Assembly (NCBI RefSeq): GCF_014055005.1
Contig: NZ_CP059570.1
Location: 1,984,001-2,048,000 of the forward strand
Direction: 5' to 3'
Origin: Neisseria dentiae
GTDB taxonomy: Bacteria; Pseudomonadota; Gammaproteobacteria; Burkholderiales; Neisseriaceae
Length of the DNA stretch: 64,000 bases
In this document: piece after piece, positions 16,230-24,106 of the stretch
How positions within the stretch are numbered: position 1 is the first letter of the stretch
Layout of the letters: every line of letters starts with the position of its first letter
The notes under the pieces: model-generated
Told to the model about the DNA's origin: nothing
Seen by the model: the letters and a program-made list of their open reading frames with translations, nothing else
Database searches by the model: none
Translations under genes and position numbers: made by a program

Positions 16230-16292
16230 AGGCCGTCTGAAAACAGGCGAAGCGCAGTTTCTGCGAAGCTAAAACCCTTTTCAGACGGCCTT
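16230..16292 (-). terminator. DUS hairpin at the end of the MFS gene
   Basis: AGGCCGTCTGAAAA and TTTTCAGACGGCCT face each other over about 34 bases. The MFS stop codon lies within the right DUS. It may serve both dnaE and the convergent MFS gene. Confidence 0.55.
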
Positions 16293-17438
16293 TGTCATGC
16301 CCCTGCCCGCAATCAGCAGCGCCGCCGCCTGCACCAGCAGCAACACCCACACCACGCCCGTCCAGCCGCCTGCGGCATAAGCCAGCCCGCACAGCCACGC
16401 GCCGAGGGTGCCGCCGCTGTAATAAGACATGTAATACAGACCCGAAGCGAGCGAGCGGCCTTCGGCCACATTCGCGGCGATGTAGTTGATTGTGGCCGCT
16501 TGGGTGACAAACACGCCCGACGACATCAGCGTCAAACCCGCCACAATCAGCCACAGCGGCGCGCTCAAAGTGAGCAGCACACCCGCCGCCGACACGCCCA
16601 CGGCCAGCATCACGGCGGCGGTGCTGCCGAAACGGTTAATCAGTTTCGCCGACAAAGGCGTAATCACCATGCCGATTAAGTACACGGCAAAAATATCCGC
16701 CAGCGCGCTGCTGCCCAAACCATAAGGCGCGGCGGCCAAATGCAGGTTGATGTAGGTGAAGCAGCCCACCAGCGAAAACAGCACGCAGCCGCCGAGCGCA
16801 CAGGCGGCCAGAAGATAAGGATTGTGCAAATGCGATTTGAGTGTGGACAAGGCCGTCTGAAAATCGGGTTTGGCCGTAAAATTCTGCGATTTGGGCAACT
16901 GCCGCCATGCAAACGCCGCGCAGGCCAGACTCAAAACCGCCATCACGGCAAACGCGCCGCGCCAGCCGAACCAGTCGCTCAAATAGCCGAGCAGGAAGCG
17001 GCCGAGGAAACCGCCGAACACCGTGCCCGACACATACACCGCCATCAGCCGCACCACTTCATGCTTGGCAAATTCTTCGCCGATATAGGCAATCAGCACC
17101 ACCGTAATCCCCGGCACGGCCAAGCCCTGCAGAAAGCGCAGCAGCGTGAGCATTTCGATGTTCGGCGCGGCGGCCAAGAGCGCGGTGGGCAGCGTGAGAT
17201 AAAGAACGGAGCCGACAATAAATTTCTTGCGCCCGAACGCGTCGGAGAGCATGCCCATAAACGGCGACATCAGCGCAATACCCAGCACCGTCGCCCCCAC
17301 CGCCAAACCCGCCTGCACTTCGCTGGCGCGCAAATCGGCCATCAGCACGGGCAACACCGCCTGCACGGAATACACCTGCAAGAAGGCCGACATGCCGATT
17401 AGGAAAATGGCGGTTTTGAGAAGGGCGTTGGGTTTCAT
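16281..17438 (-). CDS. MFS transporter (YnfM-like drug/metabolite exporter)
   Basis: The 385-residue protein has about 12 membrane segments. Family motif A is seen in loop 2-3 (GMLSDAFGRKKFIVGS), and the N-terminal half contains LLRFLQGLAVPGITVVLIAYIGEEF and GFLGRFLLGYLSDWFGWR, the pattern of YnfM-type exporters. The C-terminal half ends in SGLYYMSYYSGGTLGAWLCG and a final hydrophobic helix. The substrate cannot be assigned. It is transcribed toward dnaE. Upstream, 17439-17634 holds a DUS and a partial boundary repeat. Confidence 0.85.
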   Translation of the reverse strand: MKPNALLKTAIFLIGMSAFLQVYSVQAVLPVLMADLRASEVQAGLAVGATVLGIALMSPFMGMLSDAFGRKKFIVGSVLYLTLPTALLAAAPNIEMLTLLRFLQGLAVPGITVVLIAYIGEEFAKHEVVRLMAVYVSGTVFGGFLGRFLLGYLSDWFGWRGAFAVMAVLSLACAAFAWRQLPKSQNFTAKPDFQTALSTLKSHLHNPYLLAACALGGCVLFSLVGCFTYINLHLAAAPYGLGSSALADIFAVYLIGMVITPLSAKLINRFGSTAAVMLAVGVSAAGVLLTLSAPLWLIVAGLTLMSSGVFVTQAATINYIAANVAEGRSLASGLYYMSYYSGGTLGAWLCGLAYAAGGWTGVVWVLLLVQAAALLIAGRGMTKAV

Positions 17439-17483
17439 GGTTCACTTTTGGTATCGGGTCAGGGCTTGTTTTTCAGACGGCCT

Positions 17484-17573
17484 GAGACCTTTGCAAGACC
17501 TAAAAATATTCAGCCGCCTTTAATTCGTCATTAGCTGCGCGGGGGTAGCGTAGCGGACTTGCGCAGCTAATGG
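17484..17573. repeat. Boundary-repeat fragment with a 12-bp hairpin
   Basis: GAGACCTTTGCAAGACC (17485 onward) resembles the left boundary of the composite repeats, but no right boundary follows. Inside, CATTAGCTGCGC (17529-17540) and GCGCAGCTAATG (17561-17572) form a perfect inverted repeat. Confidence 0.5.
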
Positions 17574-17634
17574 CGGCCATAGGTTGCTGGCTTGTCATGC
17601 CGACAGTCCATGCGATTTGATTCAAACGCCGTTT

Positions 17635-18186
17635 TCAGACGGCCTCTGCCCACTTCGCCCCCGCTGCCAGCGTTTGCGCATAAATCGGGCAGCTTTCTTC
17701 GTGCGCGCCTTTGAGATAACCGCAGCTCATCAGAAATTCGCCCACAATCTCGCCGCCCACAAATTTGAAATGGCGTTTGAACAGCTTCACCCATTGCGCC
17801 AAATCCAGCGGGTGGTGCGCATCGAGCCAGTTTTTAAACGAGCCGTATTCCCGCTGCAAAACCAAAATCTGCCGCGCGTTATAAACGGCCGCATCGATTT
17901 TCAGGCGGTTGCGGATAATGCCCGCATCGGCAAGCAGCCGTTCGCGGTCTGCCTCGCCGTAAGCGGCCACGGCGGCGATGTCGAATCCCGAATAGGCCGT
18001 CTGAAAATTTTTCTGCTTGTTTAAAATCGTCGTCCAGCTCAAACCCGCCTGATTGATTTCCAACACCAGCCGCCCGAACAGCTCGTTGTCGTTTTCAATC
18101 GGAAAACCGTAGTCATGGTCATGATAATGCTTGTTGGGGTTGGCGCTGTTTTCGGGCAGCGCGTTGCAGAATCCACAATAATTCAT
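17635..18186 (-). CDS. tag: DNA-3-methyladenine glycosylase I
   Basis: The 183-residue protein begins MNYCGFC (Cys4, a zinc ligand of Tag) and continues with the Tag block HDHDYGFPIENDNELFGRLVLEINQAGLSWTTIL. It ends with SCGYLKGAHEESCPIY, whose His and Cys complete the zinc site. It removes 3-methyladenine from DNA as the first step of base excision repair. Length is normal (E. coli Tag has 187 residues). It starts 15 bp downstream of the racemase stop on the same strand, so the two are likely co-transcribed. Confidence 0.95.
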   Translation of the reverse strand: MNYCGFCNALPENSANPNKHYHDHDYGFPIENDNELFGRLVLEINQAGLSWTTILNKQKNFQTAYSGFDIAAVAAYGEADRERLLADAGIIRNRLKIDAAVYNARQILVLQREYGSFKNWLDAHHPLDLAQWVKLFKRHFKFVGGEIVGEFLMSCGYLKGAHEESCPIYAQTLAAGAKWAEAV

Positions 18187-18201
18187 TTTCAGACGGCCTT
18201 T

Positions 18202-18897
18202 TCACATATCGGATAACGCAAAATCCACCGCCGCCAAGGCGTGGATTGCGGCACTGTCGAACACCGGCAGCGGGCAGTCTTCGGGCTTCAGCAGCAGGCC
18301 GATTTCGGTGCAGCCGAAAATCACGCCTTGCGCGCCCTGCGCCTGCAACTGCCCGATGGCGTGCAGATAATCGCGCTTGGCCGCTTCGGTAAAGCGGTTG
18401 CGGCACAATTCTTCAAAAATAATGCGGTGGATTTCGTGCTGCACGCTTTCGGACGGCACCACGGTTTCCACGCCCAAATCCTGCATACGGCGGGTGTAGA
18501 AACCGTCGCTCATGGTGAAGCGCGTGCCCAGCAAGGCCACTTTCTCCAGCCCTGCCGCCTGAACGGCGGCGGCGGTTGCGTCCACCACATGAATCAGCGA
18601 AATGCCCGCCGCCGCTTCGATGGCGGGCGCCACTTTGTGCATGGTGTTGGTGGCCAGCACCAATGCCTGCGCGCCCATGCGTTCCAGCTTCTGCGCACTT
18701 TGCGCCAGCATTCCGCCCGCACCCGCCCAATCGCCTGCGCGCTGCATGGCGGCGACGGTTTCAAAATTCACGCTGTGCATCACAATATCGGCGCTGCTGT
18801 TGCCGCCCAAACGGCGGTTCACCTCGCGGTTGATAATCTGGTAATACGATACGGTGCTTTCGGGACTCATGCCGCCGATAATGCCGAGGGTTTTCAT
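18202..18897 (-). CDS. Broad-spectrum amino-acid racemase (YgeA/RacX, Asp/Glu racemase family)
   Basis: The 231-residue protein starts MKTLGIIGGMSPEST and contains VLATNTMHKVA and GVIFGCTEIGLLL, the two active-site regions of the family. As in E. coli YgeA, the first region has Thr where classical aspartate racemases have Cys, while the second keeps Cys. YgeA-type enzymes racemise or epimerise several amino acids (homoserine, methionine and others) rather than aspartate. D-amino acids from them are released or built into the wall. The gene directly precedes tag. A DUS overlaps the region before its start. Confidence 0.88.
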   Translation of the reverse strand: MKTLGIIGGMSPESTVSYYQIINREVNRRLGGNSSADIVMHSVNFETVAAMQRAGDWAGAGGMLAQSAQKLERMGAQALVLATNTMHKVAPAIEAAAGISLIHVVDATAAAVQAAGLEKVALLGTRFTMSDGFYTRRMQDLGVETVVPSESVQHEIHRIIFEELCRNRFTEAAKRDYLHAIGQLQAQGAQGVIFGCTEIGLLLKPEDCPLPVFDSAAIHALAAVDFALSDM

Positions 18898-18967
18898 GTT
18901 TCAGACGGCCTTATATTCGGATATTAAGTAACGGGATACGGTTAACGGCGCACGCTTTTGTGCGGCC

Positions 18968-19024
18968 TGTTCGGGCTTGCCCCGAATATCTCCCAAGATA
19001 TTCGGACGAATCCCGAATATAACG
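18968..19024. repeat. Degenerate palindromic repeat
   Basis: TTCGGGCTTGCCCCGAATATC and GATATTCGGACGAATCCCGAATAT form a diverged copy of the CGGGCTTGACCCG repeat, followed by GCAGGTGTTTTAA as in other copies. Confidence 0.55.
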
Positions 19025-19041
19025 CAGGTGTTTTAAACCAT

Positions 19042-19075
19042 AAAGGCCGTCTGAAAAACATTTCAGACAGCCTTT
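19042..19075 (-). terminator. gcvH terminator (imperfect DUS pair)
   Basis: On the minus strand AAAGGCTGTCTGAAA pairs with TTTCAGACGGCCTTT with one mismatch, 15 bp beyond the gcvH stop. Confidence 0.7.
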
Positions 19076-19090
19076 ACCGTTGCAGCGGGT

Positions 19091-19474
19091 TCAGCCGATT
19101 TCGGCGGCGTATTGTTCGGCAGTCAGCAGACCGTCCAAATCGGCAGGGTTGGCCGGTTTGATACGGAAGAACCAAGCCGCGCCGTATGGGTCGCTGTTGG
19201 CGGTTTCAGGCGCGCCGGCCAAGTCTTCGTTCACGGCCACGATTTCGCCTGCAATCGGTGCGTACACATCGGAAGCGGCTTTCACCGATTCCACCACGCC
19301 CGCCTGCTCGTCGGCTGCCAACACCGCGCCGACTTCGGGCAGCTCGACAAACACCACATCACCCAGCAATTCTTGGGCGTGGTGGGTAATGCCGACGGTT
19401 ACCGTGCCGTCTTCTTCTTGGCGCAGCCATTCGTGGCTGGCAACGTATTTCAGTTCTGCTGGGATATTGCTCAT
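19091..19474 (-). CDS. gcvH: Glycine cleavage system H protein
   Basis: The start is set at MSNIPAELKYVASHEW (19474), giving 127 residues; the longer open frame runs through DUS sequence without similarity. The fold is the lipoyl-domain sandwich: THHAQELLGDVVFVELPEVG, then the lipoylated lysine in VVESVKAASDVYAP, then GEIVAVNEDLAGAPE and NSDPYGAAWFF. H protein carries the aminomethyl group between the P, T and L proteins. gcvT lies 560 bp upstream on the same strand, separated by a small lipoprotein gene; gcvP is not in the window. Confidence 0.97.
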   Translation of the reverse strand: MSNIPAELKYVASHEWLRQEEDGTVTVGITHHAQELLGDVVFVELPEVGAVLAADEQAGVVESVKAASDVYAPIAGEIVAVNEDLAGAPETANSDPYGAAWFFRIKPANPADLDGLLTAEQYAAEIG

Positions 19475-19566
19475 GGTCAAGCTCCTTGGAATGGGGTTTG
19501 TGGGATAGGTTTTCAGACGGCCTGCCTGTCGGGTTTGCAGACCATCTGAAAAATGAACTGTCATCT

Positions 19567-19929
19567 TTATTTTAACGGGCAAGACAATTTTTCATGCTGC
19601 CGCTGCAAAAGCATCTGCCTTTCTTTGAACGCTTGTTCTGAAAGCACCGTATCTTGATTGCTTTTTAAATCGGTTAACAAAAACGGGTTAAAACTCAATA
19701 ATGCGCCAACCACACTGACCGCGTTAGCCGAATTTTCCAAATTACGAATTTTTTTCAGCCTGTCCAGCATGTCTGCCGTCAGACTCAATTCATCAGCCAA
19801 ACGTTCGCAATTTAATTGGGCAACATCACCGTTATCAGGAACGGGAAGTTTCGATTTTGGCTGCGGCGCAGAAGAACAGGCTGTGATAAAAGATAAAACA
19901 GCAATAGAAAAAACAATTTGTTTCATCAT
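19567..19929 (-). CDS. Small lipoprotein of unknown function
   Basis: The 120-residue product has a lipoprotein signal (lipobox FITAC, Cys18) followed by SSAPQPKSKLPVPDNG, then a helical region (LADELSLTADMLDRLKKIRNLENS). A short hydrophobic stretch (AVSVVGALLSFNPFLL) and a helical C-terminus follow. It resembles the small helical lipoproteins scattered through Proteobacteria, but I recognise no named family. It sits between gcvT and gcvH on the same strand, and a DUS hairpin upstream separates it from gcvT, so a role in glycine metabolism is not implied. Two methionine codons open the frame and either could be the start. Confidence 0.72.
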   Translation of the reverse strand: MMKQIVFSIAVLSFITACSSAPQPKSKLPVPDNGDVAQLNCERLADELSLTADMLDRLKKIRNLENSANAVSVVGALLSFNPFLLTDLKSNQDTVLSEQAFKERQMLLQRQHEKLSCPLK

Positions 19930-19973
19930 ATTCTCAGCTTTTGATTAAGGCAAATGAAGGATTGCCTGCGCCG

Positions 19974-20012
19974 TTTTCAGACGGCCTGTTTGCAGCGAAG
20001 GCCGTCTGAAAA
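19974..20012 (-). terminator. DUS pair after gcvT
   Basis: TTTTCAGACGGCCT and AGGCCGTCTGAAAA face each other across about 13 bases, 20 bp past the gcvT stop, and probably end the riboswitch-controlled transcript. Confidence 0.6.
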
Positions 20013-20032
20013 CTTTGCGGCATCAAACCGGT

Positions 20033-21133
20033 TTAATCAAACTGCTTCTGCCCGTTACGAACAAACGGCAGCTTCAAAACGCGCACTTCCACTTCTTTGC
20101 CGCGCATCAACACTTTGGCGGTGTCGCCGCTGAAATCTTTCGGAACGCGGGCGATGGCGATGGATTGTTTCAGGCTGGGCGAAAACACGCCGCTGGTGGT
20201 GATGCCTTGGCCTTGTTCGGTAATCACTTCCATGCCGTCGCGCAGCACGCCGCCTTTGGCGAGCAAGAGGCCGACCTGTTTATAGGCAACGCCTTTTTCT
20301 TTCAGGGCAACCAGTGCGGCTTTGCCGACGAAATCGCGGTTTTCGTCTTTCAAATCCACCGTCCAGCCCATGCCGGCTTCGAGCGGGCTGGTGTCGTCGT
20401 CCATATCGTTGCCGTAGAGGTTCATGCCCGCTTCCATGCGCAGGGTGTCGCGCGCACCGAGGCCGCAGGGCTGCACGCCGGCTTCGCGCAGGGCGGCGAA
20501 AAAGGCGTTGGCTTCGCTGCCCGGCAGAATCACTTCCACGCCTTCTTCGCCGGTGTAGCCGGTGCGGGCGACGAACCAGTCGTTGCCCAAATCGGCGCCT
20601 TGGAATACGGCAAGGCCGTTCACGGTTTGGGCCCATTCGGGCTTCACTTTCAACAGTTTTTCAACGGCTTTGGGGCCTTGCACGGCCAGCATGGCCAAGT
20701 CGTAGCGGGGGTTCAGTTTGATGCCGAACTCGGCGCCGATTTTGGCGAACTGGGCGGAATCTTTCTCGCGGGTGGCGCCGTTGGATACGATGCGGTATTG
20801 CGTTTCGGCTTCGTTGGTGCGGTAAACGATTAAGTCGTCGATGACGCCGCCGTTGTCGTTGAGCATGGCGGAATACAGCGCTTTGCCGACAAAACCGAGC
20901 TTGGCCACATCGTTGGCAATCAGTTTGCGGAAAAAGGCTTTGGCTTGGTCGCCGCTGACATCGGTTACCAGCATATGGGATACGTCGAACATGCCGGCGT
21001 CGGTGCGCACGGCTTCGTGCTCTTGGATTTGCGAGCCGTAGTGAATCGGCAGCTCCCAACCGGCGAAGTCGATTAATTTGCCGTTGGCGTCTTTATGGGC
21101 TTGGTTGAAAGGTGTGGTTTTGAGGGCGGTCAT
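20033..21133 (-). CDS. gcvT: Aminomethyltransferase (glycine cleavage T protein)
   Basis: The 366-residue enzyme starts at MTALKTTPFNQAH (21133), where a GGAGA sequence lies 9 bases upstream; an ATG five codons earlier lacks one. It has LPIHYGSQIQEHEAVR, FDVSHM, the NDNGGVIDDLIVYR block, VQGPKA, TGYTGEEGVEV, GLGARDTLRMEAGMNLYGNDMDDDTSPLEAG and a C-terminal FSPSLKQSIAIARVP, all standard for GcvT. It takes the aminomethyl group from H protein, releases ammonia and makes 5,10-methylene-tetrahydrofolate. It is preceded by a tandem glycine riboswitch, so expression should rise with glycine. Confidence 0.97.
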   Translation of the reverse strand: MTALKTTPFNQAHKDANGKLIDFAGWELPIHYGSQIQEHEAVRTDAGMFDVSHMLVTDVSGDQAKAFFRKLIANDVAKLGFVGKALYSAMLNDNGGVIDDLIVYRTNEAETQYRIVSNGATREKDSAQFAKIGAEFGIKLNPRYDLAMLAVQGPKAVEKLLKVKPEWAQTVNGLAVFQGADLGNDWFVARTGYTGEEGVEVILPGSEANAFFAALREAGVQPCGLGARDTLRMEAGMNLYGNDMDDDTSPLEAGMGWTVDLKDENRDFVGKAALVALKEKGVAYKQVGLLLAKGGVLRDGMEVITEQGQGITTSGVFSPSLKQSIAIARVPKDFSGDTAKVLMRGKEVEVRVLKLPFVRNGQKQFD

Positions 21134-21178
21134 GTCTCGGTTCTCCATAGGTTAAGGATGGCGTTTGCTTTGCACGCG

Positions 21179-21443
21179 ACCCTATCTGTCCTTGAACCTG
21201 AGATTTTCGGCTTTTCCGGTTGCAACGGAAACACAGGCCGTCTGAAACCGGCTTGTGTGCCTGAACCCGTTTTGACGCCGCTTCGGGCTTGGGTTTTCAG
21301 ACGGCCTTCTCCCCTTCGGTGGGCGCAGCTGCGCCGCTCTCCAGATGTTTGTGATGGTGTGCACAGTCCTTTTGCCTGAGCGATTTAAGGGTGTCTGCGC
21401 CTTCGGCGGCCACTATAATCCGATGTAGCCCTCTCCTGCACAC
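21179..21443 (-). ncRNA. Tandem glycine riboswitch upstream of gcvT
   Basis: On the minus strand, aptamer 1 (21443-21357) has a P1 stem GTGTGCA/TGCACAC, the GGAGAG and GCCGCCGAAGG core and the signature GCTCAGGCAAAAGGACTG. Aptamer 2 follows at once with CTGGAGAGCGG and CCACCGAAGGGG. Its 3' side, AATCTCAGGTTCAAGGACAG, comes only after about 95 extra bases bounded by an inverted DUS pair, which would extend the variable stem. The second core ends about 46 bases before the gcvT start. The two-aptamer layout and the CAGG-AAGGAC cores are diagnostic for the glycine class. Confidence 0.9.
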
Positions 21444-21661
21444 GGTTCGGATTATGGCCTTAATCCCTCCCCGGGGCAAGGGTATTCTTTACGTTTTGTA
21501 GGTAAAACCGCCTCCCTGATTTTATTCAGACGGCCTAAAACAATAATGCCACCCAAAACAGCAAACACCCTCACAGATTATTTTAAAAAAATATGTTTTT
21601 TAAACTATTGTGCGTTAATTTAAATTATCTTATATTAAGGCCGTGTTTCAAGCAAAAACAC

Positions 21662-21768
21662 TATAGTGGCTTAAATTTAAAACAGTACAGCGTTGTCTCG
21701 CCTTGCCGTACTACCTGTACTGTCTGCGGCTTCGCCGCCTTGTCCTCTTTTAAATTTAAGCCACTATA
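21662..21768. mobile_element. Correia-like repeat element (CREE), 107 bp
   Basis: TATAGTGGCTTAAATTTAA at one end and TTAAATTTAAGCCACTATA at the other are near-perfect terminal inverted repeats. The interior contains CGCCTTGCCGTACTACCTG and TGTCTGCGGC, the standard Correia core. Size fits the short form. It ends 36 bp before the lrp start and may supply or modify its promoter. Confidence 0.88.
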
Positions 21769-21804
21769 AAATAAAACAACCGCGATAAGAAGAAAGGGCA
21801 CGAC

Positions 21805-22287
21805 ATGGCACAAATCACTTTAGACAAAACCGATCTCAAAATTCTACAGGTGTTGCAGGAAAACGGCCGTTTAACCAATGTGGAACTTTCCGAACGCGTA
21901 GCCCTGTCGCCCTCCCCCTGTTTGCGCCGCCTGAAACAACTCGAAGACGCGGGCATCATCCGCCAATACGCCGCGCTGCTCTCGCCCGTGTCGGTGAAGC
22001 TCGGCCTGCAGGCATTTATCCGCGTGTCGATTGATAAAGCGGTGGAAGCCCGCGACGATTTTTCGGCCGCCGTGCAGAAATGGCCCGAAGTGTTAAGCTG
22101 CTTTGCGCTAACGGGCGAAACCGACTATCTGCTGCACGCCTTCTTCACCGATATGAATGCGTTTTCGCATTTCGTGCTCGATACCCTGCTCTCCCACCCC
22201 GGCGTTCAGGATGCGAAATCGAGCTTTGTGCTCAAAGAAATCAAAAACACCACCGCGCTGCCGCTGGGGCATTTGCAGCAGGATTAA
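21805..22287 (+). CDS. lrp: Lrp/AsnC-family transcriptional regulator
   Basis: The 160-residue protein has the AsnC-type helix-turn-helix at 5-65 (DKTDLKILQVLQENGRLTNVELSERVALSPSPCLRRLKQLEDAGII). The C-terminal RAM ligand-binding domain follows (VSVKLGLQAFIRVSID, LSCFALTGETDYLLHAFFTDM). Length and sequence fit the leucine/methionine-responsive regulators of Neisseria. Such proteins form octamers that respond to amino acids and control nutrient genes. It is a single gene with a Correia-like element as its upstream region and a DUS terminator after it. Confidence 0.93.
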   Translation: MAQITLDKTDLKILQVLQENGRLTNVELSERVALSPSPCLRRLKQLEDAGIIRQYAALLSPVSVKLGLQAFIRVSIDKAVEARDDFSAAVQKWPEVLSCFALTGETDYLLHAFFTDMNAFSHFVLDTLLSHPGVQDAKSSFVLKEIKNTTALPLGHLQQD

Positions 22288-22309
22288 ACCGTAACCGCCA
22301 ACCGTAAAC

Positions 22310-22337
22310 AGGCCGTCTGAAAGCGCTCAGACGGCCT
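22310..22337 (+). terminator. lrp terminator (inverted DUS pair)
   Basis: AGGCCGTCTGAA and its near inverse CTCAGACGGCCT (one mismatch) across four bases, 23 bp after the stop. Confidence 0.6.
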
Positions 22338-22342
22338 GAATC

Positions 22343-22501
22343 CTTTGCAAAAAAGCTGTTTTAGTCCTGAATTTACTTATATTTCGTCATACTCGGGCTT
22401 GACCCGAGTATCTCTTTTTCTTATAAAACAAACAGATGCTCGGATCAAGCCCGAGCATGACGCAAGTGTTTTAAGCTATCGAAAAGAATTTTGCAAAGGT
22501 C
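22343..22501. repeat. Boundary-flanked CGGGCTTGACCCG repeat
   Basis: CCTTTGCAAAA opens and TTTTGCAAAGGTCTC closes the unit. Inside lie the inverted modules at 22385-22462 (ACTCGGGCTTGACCCGAGTA and its inverse), followed by GCAAGTGTTTTAAG. It is the fullest example of this repeat type in the window. Confidence 0.78.
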
Positions 22502-22585
22502 TCGGCCTGTTTTGCCTGCCCTCCTGTTCACACCGCCGCCAAAAAACCTTATGATTGCGAACCATTATTAAAAAGCGCCGCAACC

Positions 22586-23161
22586 ATGTCTGCCAGCAAC
22601 GAAACCGTAACCGCCCACACCCGCCTGTGGCTCGAAAAAGCCGTGATCGGCCTGAATTTGTGCCCTTTCGCCAAAGCGCCTTATGTGAAAGGGCTGGTGC
22701 GGATAAGCGTTAGCCGCGCCAAGCATCTCGACGGCTTTTTGGAAGATTTAGACCGCGAACTGCAACTCATCGGCAGCGCACCGCCCGAAGAAATCGAAAC
22801 CACGCTGCTGGTTCACCCCGATTTGTTCGGCGATTTTCTGGTGTTTAACGATATGCTTGATTTGGCCGACCAAGCCGTTGCCGACAACGGTTTGGAAGGC
22901 ATTATCCAAATCGCGCCGTTCCACCCCGATTTCCGCTTCGAAGGCACCGAAGCCGACGACATCACCAACTACACCAACCGCTCGCCCTACCCCACCCTGC
23001 ATCTGATACGCGAAAGCAGCATCAGCAAAGCCACCGAAGCCTTTCCCGATGCCGAAGCGATTTTCGGGCGCAATATGGCGCTGCTGGAAGAAATGGGGCA
23101 GCAGGGTTGGGATGCTTTGCAGATTCCGCGCTGCCCGCATCACAGTGAATCAAATGAATAA
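22586..23161 (+). CDS. DUF1415 family protein
   Basis: The 191-residue soluble protein has the DUF1415 hallmarks: TRLWLEKAVIGLNLCPFAKAPYVKG at the start, TTLLVHPDLFGDFLVFNDML, IQIAPFHPDFRFEG, NYTNRSPYPTLHLIRE and a C-terminal RCPHH. Cys and His residues near both ends are conserved in the family and could bind metal, but no function is known to me. Length is typical. Palindromic repeats flank it on both sides. Confidence 0.9.
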   Translation: MSASNETVTAHTRLWLEKAVIGLNLCPFAKAPYVKGLVRISVSRAKHLDGFLEDLDRELQLIGSAPPEEIETTLLVHPDLFGDFLVFNDMLDLADQAVADNGLEGIIQIAPFHPDFRFEGTEADDITNYTNRSPYPTLHLIRESSISKATEAFPDAEAIFGRNMALLEEMGQQGWDALQIPRCPHHSESNE

Positions 23162-23172
23162 CAAATACTCGC

Positions 23173-23248
23173 GCCATACCCGGGCTTGACCTGGGTATCT
23201 CGAGTTTCAGAAAGTTTTGAGGCCCTCGGGTCAAGCCCGGGTATAACG
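23173..23248. repeat. CGGGCTTGACC-type palindromic repeat
   Basis: CATACCCGGGCTTGACCTGG and CTCGGGTCAAGCCCGGGTAT lie inverted across about 30 bp, between the DUF1415 and YbaN genes. Confidence 0.72.
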
Positions 23249-23297
23249 AAACTTTTATTAAATAAGCGGTTTTGCTATATATAAAAATAGGGAAAAC

Positions 23298-23660
23298 ATG
23301 ATATTACGCTCTATTTTCTGGCTGTTTGGCGCCGTTGCCTTATTGCTGGGCATTATCGGCATCTTTCTGCCCGTGCTGCCCACCACACCGTTCGTTATCC
23401 TCGCCGCCGCCTGCTGGGCGCGCGCCTCGCCGCGTTTTCACCGCTGGCTGCACCAACACCGCGTTTTCGGCTCTATGGTGAAAGACTGGGAAGAACGCCG
23501 CGCCGTTCCCCGCCGCGCCAAATACCTGGCCTTTACGATGATGACGCTTTCGTGCGGCTGGCTGCTTTACCGCTTTCCCGAACAATGGTGGTGGAGCGCC
23601 GCTTCCGCGCTGTTCTGCTCGGCCGTAGCCGTGTGGATGTGGCGGCTGCCCGATGCCTGA
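23298..23660 (+). CDS. YbaN family inner-membrane protein (DUF454)
   Basis: The 120-residue protein shows the DUF454 pattern: LGIIGIFLPVLPTTPFVILAAACWARASPRFHRWLHQHRVFGSMVKDWEE, with membrane segments near 5-25, 28-43, 76-90 and 97-115. The LPTTPF motif and the RxHRWL loop are diagnostic. No function is established for the family to my knowledge. A DUS hairpin with a T-tract ends the transcript. Confidence 0.9.
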   Translation: MILRSIFWLFGAVALLLGIIGIFLPVLPTTPFVILAAACWARASPRFHRWLHQHRVFGSMVKDWEERRAVPRRAKYLAFTMMTLSCGWLLYRFPEQWWWSAASALFCSAVAVWMWRLPDA

Positions 23661-23699
23661 ATTGCAAAGATTCCGGCCCGCCGCAAACCGCCAATAATC

Positions 23700-23729
23700 A
23701 AGGCCGTCTGAACATTCAGACGGCCTTTT
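23700..23729 (+). terminator. Terminator after the YbaN-family gene
   Basis: AAGGCCGTCTGAA, a short loop and TTCAGACGGCCTT followed by TT. The convergent lysine/proline-rich gene ends 18 bp further on and can share it. Confidence 0.75.
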
Positions 23730-23747
23730 CATCACAACACCCCTACC

Positions 23748-24041
23748 TTAACGGCGGTCATCGGGGCGCGGTGCCGGTTTGTGCTGCTGCACGGGCGGTT
23801 TTTTCTTGGCTTTTTTCACATTTTTGTTCGGTTTGGCTTTTTTGGGCGGCTTCGGCTGCTCTGCCCGTTTTTCTTTGCGCGGTTCGGGTTTACGCGGCTC
23901 TGCTTTATGCGGTTCGGCCGGTTTGTGCGGTTGGCCGGCCTGTACAGGCTCGCGGCGCGGTTCCTCTTTCTGGGGTTGCGGGGCAGCCAGCAGGCTGCCG
24001 GACATCATCGCCAAAACGGCAAAAGAAGCTAATTTTTTCAT
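23748..24041 (-). CDS. Exported lysine/proline-rich small protein A
   Basis: The 97-residue product has a signal peptide (MKKLASFAVLAMMSGSLLAA). After it comes low-complexity sequence made almost only of P, K, E, R, Q, A and H, with repeated PHKPAEPHKAEPRKPEPRKE units and then a polybasic PKPPKKAKPNKNVKKAKKK. The mature chain is strongly basic and probably disordered in the periplasm. It is the last of three same-strand genes with the same plan. It recalls PK-rich periplasmic linkers, but no family can be named. Confidence 0.65.
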   Translation of the reverse strand: MKKLASFAVLAMMSGSLLAAPQPQKEEPRREPVQAGQPHKPAEPHKAEPRKPEPRKEKRAEQPKPPKKAKPNKNVKKAKKKPPVQQHKPAPRPDDRR

Positions 24042-24106
24042 TCGGTTTTCCTTTCGGGAACAATTACTAAGGTATTAGGGGAGGCGCTTGACCAAACCAT
24101 ACCGGT

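Noticed and set aside
16250..16276. GTTTCTGCGAAGCTAAAAC shared with 25281-25300
   Set aside because: Both copies lie between facing DUS, but only about 19 bases are shared and the surroundings differ. It may be a remnant of a common spacer; too little to call a repeat family.
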